Below are positions 16,186-23,119 of a DNA stretch of 38,854 nucleotides, piece after piece. The translations under genes and the position numbers were made by a program. The DNA comes from a bacterium (GTDB lineage: Bacteria; SZUA-79; Acidulodesulfobacterales; Acidulodesulfobacteraceae). The stretch spans positions 1 through 38,854 of the forward strand of contig JAJZJX010000017.1 in assembly GCA_021850985.1 (NCBI GenBank). The letters are read 5' to 3'. The notes under the pieces are model-generated. The model ran no database searches. It saw only the letters and a program-made list of their open reading frames with translations, and was not told the DNA's origin. Position 1 is the stretch's first letter. Each line of letters begins with the position of its first letter.

Positions 16186-17444
16186 ACATGCCTTCTGACG
16201 ATAACTTTTATTACTTTCCTTTGCCGCCTGTATTTACGCAAAATATAGAAATTGAAAATCAGCTAATAGACAAATTAATATTAGAGTCATCCGAGTTAGA
16301 AAATGATATCGTCGCTTCCGTTTGCAGCGATCTTTCCGCATTAAATTTTAAATTTTCTTATGAAAATGGCAAATTTCAGTTTGAAAATAGCGCCTTGGAT
16401 TTAAATGATAAAGATTTTATAAGAAATTTAATGCTTCCAAGAAAAGAAGAAATTATACAAAAAAATACTAATTTTATATATAAAAATAGGGATATATTTA
16501 CTAAAAATATTGCAAACGGACACGATTGTCTTAATTCGGATATATCTCCCGTTATAGAAGTATGTGAAACCCAGAAGCAAAGAGATCTGTTCAGAATGCT
16601 AAGATATACTTGGTCTAGTCCTTATAGCGAATATGTTGGGAGACGGATTAAATTCATTATAAGAGATTCTGCTATAGACTATAAACCTGTAATAGGAATT
16701 GCCGCAATAGGCAGTTCAATAATAAGAATACCTGAAAGAGACGAATTTATAGGTTGGAACACCGAAACAAAAAATAAAAATATAGTATATTGTATGGATC
16801 TTTATGTATGCGGAGCAATACCTCCTTATTCTTATCTGCTTGGCGGAAAATTAATTGCTTATATGATGGCGTCAAAAGAGATTATAGAAATTTTTAAAAA
16901 TAGATATTTAAATCAGACTACTATAATAAATAAGAGACAATCTTCAAGACTTGCTGCAATTTTTACTACAAGTTTATATGGTAAAAGCTCTCAGTATAAT
17001 AGAATAAAATATAACGGCGAACTGTTATATAAAAGAATCGGACAAACTAAAGGTTATGGTACTTTTCAATTTTCAGAGCGCACAAAAGAACTGTTGAAAA
17101 ATTTATTAAAAGCTAAAGAAGGAAATGTCGGATACAAATTTGGAGACGGCCCAAATTATAAATTCAGATTTATTAAAAAAGCCCTTAAATTTTTAGAGAA
17201 TTTTGGTTTCAATCCAAATTTTATTTTAAATCATTCTATAAAAAGAGATATATATTATGTTCCTTTAGCATATAATTCTTTGGATTTTTTAAACGGACGC
17301 GCAGATGAATTAGAATATTTCAATTATAACAAAGATGATCTTATAGAATACTGGAAAAAAAGGTGGCTTGACGGCAGGAAAAATAATCCGAAAGTTATAG
17401 AAAATGTTTTATCGTTTTCTCCTGAAAATTTCAGCATATTATAA
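16158..17444 (+). CDS. DruA-like DUF4338 protein
   Basis: After a 150-residue N-terminal region that I do not recognise, the DUF4338 signature appears: YSEYVGRRIKFIIRD, GIAAIGSSIIRIPERDEFIGW (about 180-200), VYCMDLYVCGAIPPYSYLLG (about 210-229), then FTTSLYGKSSQYNRI and IGQTKGYGTFQF. DUF4338 is found in DruA of the Druantia defence system, where its activity is unknown. Here it overlaps herA by 28 nt. The ATG at 16158 was kept, but an in-frame ATG at 16188, just after the herA stop, is an alternative start; neither has a clear ribosome-binding site. Protein length (428) matches the longer DruA form. It is the last gene of the nurA-herA set, and an unrelated minus-strand operon converges on it. 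Confidence 0.8.
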   Translation: MEQKNESKINMPSDDNFYYFPLPPVFTQNIEIENQLIDKLILESSELENDIVASVCSDLSALNFKFSYENGKFQFENSALDLNDKDFIRNLMLPRKEEIIQKNTNFIYKNRDIFTKNIANGHDCLNSDISPVIEVCETQKQRDLFRMLRYTWSSPYSEYVGRRIKFIIRDSAIDYKPVIGIAAIGSSIIRIPERDEFIGWNTETKNKNIVYCMDLYVCGAIPPYSYLLGGKLIAYMMASKEIIEIFKNRYLNQTTIINKRQSSRLAAIFTTSLYGKSSQYNRIKYNGELLYKRIGQTKGYGTFQFSERTKELLKNLLKAKEGNVGYKFGDGPNYKFRFIKKALKFLENFGFNPNFILNHSIKRDIYYVPLAYNSLDFLNGRADELEYFNYNKDDLIEYWKKRWLDGRKNNPKVIENVLSFSPENFSIL

Positions 17445-17512
17445 CTAATATTATAACATTATAACTTCTTTTTTGAATTATAACGGATGAGGCACATGCC
17501 TTTAATATAATA

Positions 17513-18241
17513 TTAATATTTTCTCACTAAACCTACAAGTTCGCCTAATATTTTAACGCTATTTTCTTTAAGAATTAAAGGTTTAAAGGCAGGGTTCGCC
17601 GGCATAAGTTTAACGGTGCCATCTTTTAGTTTATAGTATCTTTTAAGAGTAGCTTCATATCCTTCGATAATAGCCGCAACAATCTTGCCGTTTGAAACCT
17701 CTTCCGTTTTTTTTAAAATGATAATGTCTTTGTCGGAAATCATATCTTCAATCATTGAATCGCCTTTAACTTTAAGAGCAAATAACTCTCCTGAATGTTT
17801 AGAGTTTAGCCAATTAGGTATAGAGATAGTTTCCCTTACTTGAATGGCTTCCATCGGATAACCTGCTTGAATGCAGCCGTATAAAGGTATGTTATAACTT
17901 GTATTTTTTTCCTCTAAAGAAACATTAATGGGGACCGACAAAGATTTGTATTTGTATCGTCCATCCTGCATGTCATAGACGCTAGTAGTATCAGCTTTTT
18001 TCAATATTGTGTTATTAACTTTAGCGTTAATATATTTTTCCGTTAAAAACAGAGATCTTTTTCTGCCTTTAATTGTATCTATTAAACCTCTGTCCTTTAA
18101 AGACTTTATATGTTTAGAAACTGTTGATTTTGAGGAAATGCCGATTCCTTGGCATATCTCATCGTAAGAAGGGGCATAGCCTTTTTTGCTTTCATAGTCT
18201 ATTATAAAATCAATAATATTTTTTTGTCTTTTGCTTATCAT
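17513..18241 (-). CDS. lexA: LexA-type repressor
   Basis: An N-terminal LexA winged helix (1-65, QKNIIDFIIDYESKKGYAPS and the recognition region GISSKSTVSKHIKSL) is followed by a 50-residue linker longer than usual, then the S24 peptidase domain. All self-cleavage elements are present: the Ala126-Gly127 bond in GCIQAGYP, Ser162 in KGDSMIED and Lys200 in ATLKRYYK. RecA-stimulated cleavage would inactivate the repressor after DNA damage. It sits 30 nt downstream of a DNA methyltransferase on the same strand, third in a restriction-modification operon. The operon promoter contains a GTTC-N7-GTTC box. It may be the cell's SOS repressor or a system-specific copy; sequence alone does not decide. 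Confidence 0.88.
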   Translation of the reverse strand: MISKRQKNIIDFIIDYESKKGYAPSYDEICQGIGISSKSTVSKHIKSLKDRGLIDTIKGRKRSLFLTEKYINAKVNNTILKKADTTSVYDMQDGRYKYKSLSVPINVSLEEKNTSYNIPLYGCIQAGYPMEAIQVRETISIPNWLNSKHSGELFALKVKGDSMIEDMISDKDIIILKKTEEVSNGKIVAAIIEGYEATLKRYYKLKDGTVKLMPANPAFKPLILKENSVKILGELVGLVRKY

Positions 18242-18271
18242 ATTAAAAACATAAATTTTCTTAATAGCGTT

Positions 18272-19096
18272 TTAATGTAAATTAACATTAAATAAATCGT
18301 CGTATTTAATAATTTTTTCTTTTTTAAAATTAAGCTTATACTCGTCAGGTATACCGCCATTATTTTTAATTCTTTTTAGTATCATATTGTAATAAATTTT
18401 ATCTATTTCTGCCGAAATATAATGTCTATTGAGCTGCTTAGTTAATAATATTTCATTGCCTGAACCTCCAAAATGAATTAAAACTATATCGCCTTCTTTC
18501 GTAGAAGCCTTCAGCAGTTTTTCCGTTAATGCGACTGGTATCTGGCATGAATGCATTGTTTTATCTTTAGATACATTTTTGACTAAATTGTAATATAACC
18601 ATGAATAAGGCATTCTGCCTTTAGAGCCGTTTAATATATTTTGTTTAATCCTTTTGTCGTTTAAATTTAAATATTCTTCAGCTACTGCATTTTTAAACCA
18701 TTGATTATTCTTAGTTTTTGTGCAATGAAGTATCGTCCTGTGTGCCGTTGTAAATCTTTTTAGGGAATGTCCAATATTTGTATTGTAAATCCAAACATAT
18801 TCATGAACATCGTAACAGGCTTTATCCAAATATTTAACCCATAAATAAGAGTTTTGTTTTGGATAATTTATAAAAAACATATTGCCTGTATCCTTTAATA
18901 CTCTATAAGATTCTTTTGCAAGCTCTATATACCATTCGATATAATTTTCAAATTTCTTGGTATATGTGTTGTTGTTGTATTTGATTCCTACATTATAGTC
19001 AGGATCGCTGTAAATCATATCCACTGAATTATCAGGTAATTTTTTCATCATTTCGATAACATCTTCGTTGTATATATTATCCAAAAAATCAATCAT
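18272..19096 (-). CDS. Type II DNA methyltransferase, beta-class amino-methylating (N6-adenine or N4-cytosine)
   Basis: The motif order is the beta class: the catalytic DPDY (31-34, in IYSDPDYNVGIKY) comes first, and the SAM-binding loop lies near the C-terminus at HFGGSGNE (208-215), followed by LNRHYISAEID. Both motifs deviate slightly from the usual DPPY and DPFxGSGTT: Pro-to-Asp in the first, and HFG for DPF plus N-E for T-T in the second. The core Asp, Tyr and Gly-rich loop are kept, so activity is plausible. It overlaps the preceding endonuclease gene by 8 nt and likely shares its recognition site. A LexA-type gene follows after 30 nt. Target sequence cannot be read from the protein. 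Confidence 0.85.
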   Translation of the reverse strand: MIDFLDNIYNEDVIEMMKKLPDNSVDMIYSDPDYNVGIKYNNNTYTKKFENYIEWYIELAKESYRVLKDTGNMFFINYPKQNSYLWVKYLDKACYDVHEYVWIYNTNIGHSLKRFTTAHRTILHCTKTKNNQWFKNAVAEEYLNLNDKRIKQNILNGSKGRMPYSWLYYNLVKNVSKDKTMHSCQIPVALTEKLLKASTKEGDIVLIHFGGSGNEILLTKQLNRHYISAEIDKIYYNMILKRIKNNGGIPDEYKLNFKKEKIIKYDDLFNVNLH

Positions 19097-19910
19097 GGAT
19101 TAGTCTCCTTCTTTCAAGTACGTACTCATTTTTTTGAATAAACTTAATTGACGTTATATCTTCAGGATTTTCGAATATATAATTGTAGAGCCTTACCTTT
19201 GAGCCTTTTGAAGTCTTTAATCTCAATAAATAACATGCAGTAAGTTTTGTTATATCGAGTTTTTTTGTTAATTTTAAATTATAATAATATCTGTAGGGAT
19301 TGTATAATTGAAAAATATTAAAATTTTTAATCCAATTAACAGAATCGACGGCGTTTTTGCCTTCAAATACAGTAACAAATCCATAATTTTCCATAGTTAA
19401 ATCGATTTCTATTTGAAGTTTTTCAAAATTCATTCGTAAATCTTTAATAAAATAATCAAAAGATATACCTCTTTTTCGTTCGCTATTATATATTTTAGGA
19501 TTGGCGGCTATATCCTGATATAAAAAATCATGAATTATCCTATGATTAAAACAAAGCGATAATACGCTGCTTTCCGAAATAGAGAAATCGTTTAAAATAC
19601 TAGGACGGTAAGGCCACTTAATGACTTCGTCTTCATTTATCGGCTCAAATTCATGAAATACTTTATTTAAACCTTTAATAAAACAATGTTTGCCTTGTCC
19701 TATATGGGCTATAAAATAATCTTCCTTTAATAAAATATCGGGATATTTTGAAGTATTGTCAAGTTTAGTTATATCATAAGGATTAGCGTTTGAAGCATAT
19801 TTTTTTAGAACTTTCTTTATTAAATCGTTACCAAAAACAAAATTGTTTTTCTTTTTACAAATTTCAAATATTTCAGCTATAATATCTTTCTTTGATTTTT
19901 TATCATTCAT
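19089..19910 (-). CDS. Probable type II restriction endonuclease
   Basis: No global family match is certain, but the protein has a PD-(D/E)xK-like core: LQIEIDLTMENYGFVTVFEGKN gives D170, then E183-x-K185, with the following FNIFQLYNPYRYYYNL helix typical of type II endonucleases in this group. The N-terminal 100 residues (KKDIIAEIFEICKK and the FVFGNDLI region) look like a winged-helix DNA-binding part. It is the first gene of the operon: 34 nt of leader from a near-consensus promoter, then an 8-nt overlap with the methyltransferase. The endonuclease-before-methyltransferase order, without a small C protein, makes the promoter's LexA-like box the natural control point. Confidence 0.75.
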   Translation of the reverse strand: MNDKKSKKDIIAEIFEICKKKNNFVFGNDLIKKVLKKYASNANPYDITKLDNTSKYPDILLKEDYFIAHIGQGKHCFIKGLNKVFHEFEPINEDEVIKWPYRPSILNDFSISESSVLSLCFNHRIIHDFLYQDIAANPKIYNSERKRGISFDYFIKDLRMNFEKLQIEIDLTMENYGFVTVFEGKNAVDSVNWIKNFNIFQLYNPYRYYYNLKLTKKLDITKLTACYLLRLKTSKGSKVRLYNYIFENPEDITSIKFIQKNEYVLERRRLIHD

Positions 19911-19950
19911 AAAAAATAGATTATGTTTTATTTATAGTATATACAGAATA

Positions 19951-19980
19951 ATTATATCGAACATTAGGCGAACATGTCAA
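19951..19980 (-). promoter_or_regulatory. Promoter with embedded GTTC-N7-GTTC LexA-like box
   Basis: On the minus strand, TTGACA (19975-19980) and TATAAT (19951-19956) are both perfect consensus, separated by 18 bp. Inside the spacer lies TGTTCG-CCTAA-TGTTCG, that is GTTC-N7-GTTC at 19959-19973, the direct-repeat form known as the alphaproteobacterial LexA box. A binding protein there would block RNA polymerase. Behind the -35 (19982-20011) is a long A/T tract that could act as an UP element. The endonuclease-methyltransferase-lexA operon starts about 34 nt downstream of the predicted start. Confidence 0.8.
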
Positions 19981-20011
19981 TAAAAAAATTAATTTTTTAT
20001 TTATTTTATTT

Positions 20012-20443
20012 TTATTGTATTATGACTTCTTCTTCGGTCGGAGCGGAATTTCTGTCGGGCATAAGGTAGCTTTTAATATCTCCGGCATTTTCAGGAGTGT
20101 TTCCTTTTACCGAAAGGATTACGTAAGAGTAAAAAGGCCAGGAAGCGTTGATATCGAAGTTTGAAGGGATTGCCGGATGGTTGGGATGGGTATGGTAAAA
20201 CCCCAGAATATCAAGGTTCTCTTTCATGCAAAATTTATCCATTTCCAATATGTCTTTCGGTTCTATCTCAAAACTGTCCCAAGTTATTTTTCCGTAGCGG
20301 TTTTCTGCAGGATAGGCTTTTACGATAATCCTGTTTTCCCCTTCGATTCTTCCGAGGAGTCCCCCGCAAGCTTCATACGGGAAAATATCGGCGGCATGTT
20401 TTTTCATTATTTCCAGTTCGTTTTTTGGAATTATAATAGCCAT
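20012..20443 (-). CDS. JAMM/MPN+ metalloprotease, sulfur-carrier processing type
   Basis: The 143-residue protein carries the complete JAMM zinc site: Glu24 in YEACGGLL, His84 and His86 in GFYHTHP, Ser94 and Asp97 in IPSNFD. This minimal bacterial form (like Mec+ or HcyD) cleaves residues after the C-terminal Gly-Gly of a ubiquitin-like sulfur carrier, so that the E1-like enzyme can activate it. The operon encodes a carrier whose Gly-Gly is followed by a NIL domain, an obvious candidate substrate. It is the last gene of the SAM-riboswitch operon, 79 nt after the cysteine-synthase-like gene. It lies in the same direction as the restriction operon that starts just beyond its stop. Confidence 0.88.
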   Translation of the reverse strand: MAIIIPKNELEIMKKHAADIFPYEACGGLLGRIEGENRIIVKAYPAENRYGKITWDSFEIEPKDILEMDKFCMKENLDILGFYHTHPNHPAIPSNFDINASWPFYSYVILSVKGNTPENAGDIKSYLMPDRNSAPTEEEVIIQ

Positions 20444-20522
20444 AGTAATCTATCCTTATGTTCCTAATTAATTTATAATTAATAGAAGTTTTTAGTTATT
20501 GTTCTATTGTTCAAAACGTTCG

Positions 20523-21461
20523 TCAAAACTCGGAAAAAACTCTAGTAGAAAGATATCTCGAACCGGTGTCCGGAAGTACCGTAACGAAATTGCCTTTATA
20601 TTTTGCCGTAAGTTTGAGTATTCCGTAAACGTTGGCGCCGGAAGAAAACCCGCACAAAATTCCTTCTTCTTTTACGAGTCTTTTTAGCGCGGCGTAACTG
20701 CCTTCCGTATCGACTTTAACGAAGTCGTCTATTATTTTATCGGCGTCGAATCCGTGGAAATTTAAAGAATAGTTATATTTCCATCCTTCGATACCGTGCA
20801 TTTCGCTGTCAGGAACGACGGCTATAATTTTTATTTTATCGTTATATTCTTTAAGCCTTTTTCCTACTCCGAGTATTGTTCCGCCCGTGCCTATGCCGGT
20901 AGCGAAATAATCGATATTTCCTCCGGTTTGCTTAAGGATTTCTACGGCGGTAGTCTCGTAATGGGATATAGGGTTGTAAGGATTATTATACTGGTCGGGC
21001 ATATAATACATATCTTTGCCGCCCCTTTCATACTCTTCGGATGCCCGTTTTATAGCTCCGTCGTGGCTTTCTTCTGCGGGAGTAAGTACTAATTCCGCTC
21101 CGTAAAGGCGCATTATTTTCTTTCTTTCTTCGCTCATATTTGAAGGCGCGTAAATTTTAACTTTTATGCCGAGAAGCGCGCCTATCATTGCATAGGAAAT
21201 GCCGGTATTTCCTGAAGACGAATCTATTATAGAGGTGTTTTCTTTTATTAAACCTTTTTCTACGGCGTTTTTTATCATATAAAGTGCAGGCCTGTCTTTT
21301 ACTGAACCTCCGGGATTAAGTCCTTCGAGTTTTGCGTATAATTTTGAACCGTGCGAGGAAGTTTTAATGATTTTATTTAAAAGGACTATTCCGGTACCGC
21401 CTATGTTGGATGCCGAATTAAACATATCGTAAATATTAAAAAGGGATTTATTTTTTTCCAT
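20523..21461 (-). CDS. PLP-dependent cysteine-synthase-like enzyme (CysM/CysK fold)
   Basis: A fold-type II PLP enzyme: the Schiff-base lysine is in GGSVKDRPA, the phosphate and substrate loop in SSSGNTGISYAM, and GTGIGTGGTILGVG near the centre. It is close to the CysM subgroup that can accept protein thiocarboxylates as the sulfur donor. The MEKNKS start at 21461 was chosen: it has a purine-rich GTGGAAAAAG ahead and a 14-nt overlap with the TusA-like gene. A longer start at 21482 has no ribosome-binding sequence. Within this operon a carrier thiocarboxylate is the likely sulfur source. The acceptor (O-acetylserine, O-phosphoserine or a homoserine ester) is not decided by sequence. Confidence 0.88.
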   Translation of the reverse strand: MEKNKSLFNIYDMFNSASNIGGTGIVLLNKIIKTSSHGSKLYAKLEGLNPGGSVKDRPALYMIKNAVEKGLIKENTSIIDSSSGNTGISYAMIGALLGIKVKIYAPSNMSEERKKIMRLYGAELVLTPAEESHDGAIKRASEEYERGGKDMYYMPDQYNNPYNPISHYETTAVEILKQTGGNIDYFATGIGTGGTILGVGKRLKEYNDKIKIIAVVPDSEMHGIEGWKYNYSLNFHGFDADKIIDDFVKVDTEGSYAALKRLVKEEGILCGFSSGANVYGILKLTAKYKGNFVTVLPDTGSRYLSTRVFSEF

Positions 21462-21696
21462 CTTTTTCCACGATAATTTCATAATCGGTGTCGTTAATTT
21501 TATTTACGGATAATACTTTATGTCCCTGTTCTTCCATGGAGCGCGGAACGTTTCTTATTGCAGGTTCGTAATCCACTATTACCCTTAAGATTTCTCCCTT
21601 TTTCATTTTTTCTAAAACAAGTTTAGATTTAACGAAAGTAAAAGGACATATTTCGCCTTTTATATTCAGTTCTTCGTTTTCTTTATATTCGGACAT
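21448..21696 (-). CDS. TusA-like sulfurtransferase
   Basis: This 82-residue protein has the TusA (SirA-like) fold with the sulfur-accepting Cys17 in EICPFTFVKSKLVLEKM. A following strand ILRVIVDYEPAIRNVPRS matches the family layout. TusA proteins carry persulfide sulfur between enzymes. The Pro after the cysteine is retained, while the second Pro of the usual CPxP motif is Thr. It lies between the E1-like and the cysteine-synthase-like genes, 20 nt after the former, and could pass persulfide sulfur to the carrier or the E1 protein. Confidence 0.85.
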   Translation of the reverse strand: MSEYKENEELNIKGEICPFTFVKSKLVLEKMKKGEILRVIVDYEPAIRNVPRSMEEQGHKVLSVNKINDTDYEIIVEKDGKK

Positions 21697-21716
21697 ATTT
21701 TTACTCCACTTTTTTA

Positions 21717-22520
21717 TTAACTTTTAAATTCGCACAGATCGCCGTATTCGATTAATTCAAAAACGGTAGGGTTTTCGCCGCACAGCGGACAAGTTTTATC
21801 CTGCCTCAGTTTCATTTCGGTGAATTTCATATCTAAAGCGTCGTAAATAAGAAGCCTTCCGTTTAAAGTCTGTCCGATGCCCAGAATAATTTTTATGGCT
21901 TCGTTTGCCTGAATAGCGCCTATTACCCCGGGAAGAACGCCAAGAACACCCGCCTCCTGACAGCTTGGGACAAGTCCGGCCGGCGGAGGAGTAGGAAAAA
22001 GACACCTGTAGCATGGACCTTCGTCAGGCAGAAAAACCGTAGCCTGTCCGTCGAACCTGAAAATAGAGCCGTAAACTAAAGGTTTTTTCATAAAATGGCA
22101 GGCGTCGTTTATTAAATACCTGGTAGGAAAATTATCGGTAGCGTCTATTATTACGTCGTATTCTTTTACTAAATCTTTAATATTGTTTATATTGATGCCT
22201 TCTTTATACGTAATAACTTTTACGTCGGGGTTAATGCGTTCTATGGCGTCTTTGGCGGAATCTACCTTGTATCTTCCAACGTCTGCGTTGCCGTGCCAAA
22301 TCTGCCTTTGAAGATTCGACAAATCGACGGTATCGTAATCGACTATACCGAGAGTGCCGATTCCCGCCGCTCCGAGGTAATATCCGCAGGGAGCTCCTAA
22401 TCCTCCCGCGCCTATAAGCAGGACTTTCGACGAAAGAAGTTTTTCCTGCCCTTCTCCTCCGACTTCCGGAAGTATAATATGCCTTGCATATCTTTTAATC
22501 TGTTCTTCGGTAAAATTCAA
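21717..22520 (-). CDS. ThiF/MoeB/HesA-type E1-like adenylyltransferase
   Basis: The N-terminus NFTEEQIKRYARHIILPEVGG is typical of MoeB/ThiF. The nucleotide loop GAGGLGAPCGYYLG and the Asp pocket IVDYDTVDLSNLQRQ follow, then DATDNFPTRYLINDAC. Two Cys pairs (CYRC and CPLC) bind structural zinc. The enzyme adenylates the C-terminal Gly of a ubiquitin-like carrier to prepare it for thiocarboxylation. Its partner carrier is the upstream gene (31 nt apart). Because the rest of the operon is amino-acid/sulfur oriented and no moa or thi genes are near, a role in Cys/homocysteine synthesis (HcyF-like) is more likely than in molybdopterin or thiamine. Confidence 0.88.
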   Translation of the reverse strand: MNFTEEQIKRYARHIILPEVGGEGQEKLLSSKVLLIGAGGLGAPCGYYLGAAGIGTLGIVDYDTVDLSNLQRQIWHGNADVGRYKVDSAKDAIERINPDVKVITYKEGININNIKDLVKEYDVIIDATDNFPTRYLINDACHFMKKPLVYGSIFRFDGQATVFLPDEGPCYRCLFPTPPPAGLVPSCQEAGVLGVLPGVIGAIQANEAIKIILGIGQTLNGRLLIYDALDMKFTEMKLRQDKTCPLCGENPTVFELIEYGDLCEFKS

Positions 22521-22551
22521 TTTCCTTTCCTCCGTTTTTTACACAAATTGA

Positions 22552-23067
22552 TCATTCTACTACGTCAAGAACAATAGGTTCTACCGTTACGCCTTTGGAT
22601 TCCAAAAATTTAACTGCCTTTTCTATATCTTTAGTTTCGCCTTCAAGTTCTATAGCTATTATCCCTATATCGTTAGATATGCTTGCGCTTCTTATATTAG
22701 TGATAACGTTGTAGTTTTTTCCGACAAGATAAATTAACGGTTCTTTAATTACTTCCTGCGGATAGTTTAGATAAAATTTTTTTTTTTCAGGCGCGCCGCC
22801 CGCTATTGCGGGAATAATGGAAATAGTATCGCCGTCTTTTACCTTTGAATTTATATTGTCTATAAATCTTATGTCTTCGTCGTTAAGATATACGTTGACG
22901 AACCTTCTTACCTGGTCGTTCTGTTCGCATATTCTTTCTTTTATTCCCGAAAAATTTTTCTCTAAATCGTTAATTACTTCGATAATATTTGAACCGTTAG
23001 ACTCCACTTCAGCTTTTCCGCCGGTTAAAGTTCTGAGCGGCGTAGGTATTCTTACTTTTATAGGCAT
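22552..23067 (-). CDS. Ubiquitin-like sulfur carrier (MoaD/ThiS type) fused to NIL domain
   Basis: Residues 1-91 are a MoaD/ThiS-type beta-grasp domain ending in PAIAGG. In stand-alone carriers that Gly-Gly is the C-terminus. Here it continues with APEKKKFYLNYP into a NIL domain (about 98-171, ferredoxin-like, seen in methionine-pathway proteins and the MetN ABC subunit). The carrier cannot be adenylated until the peptide bond after Gly91 is cut, and a JAMM protease is encoded in the same operon. A weak ATCCTCC-complementary site (AGGAGGAT) precedes the start. The NIL part could sense an amino acid or assist methionine synthesis; this is inference. Confidence 0.88.
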   Translation of the reverse strand: MPIKVRIPTPLRTLTGGKAEVESNGSNIIEVINDLEKNFSGIKERICEQNDQVRRFVNVYLNDEDIRFIDNINSKVKDGDTISIIPAIAGGAPEKKKFYLNYPQEVIKEPLIYLVGKNYNVITNIRSASISNDIGIIAIELEGETKDIEKAVKFLESKGVTVEPIVLDVVE

Positions 23068-23119
23068 TTTAATCCTCCTTTATTTTTATAATAAAATTAA
23101 TATAATCGCTTATTTTTAT

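Noticed and set aside
17491-17502. AGGC-acat-GCCT hairpin as terminator between the DruA-like gene and lexA
   Set aside because: Four-base-pair stem with only a short T-run on either strand; too weak to call.
21462-21482. Longer start for the cysteine-synthase-like gene (MKLSWKK)
   Set aside because: No ribosome-binding sequence, and the extra residues overlap the TusA-like gene more deeply; MEKNKS at 21461 is better supported.
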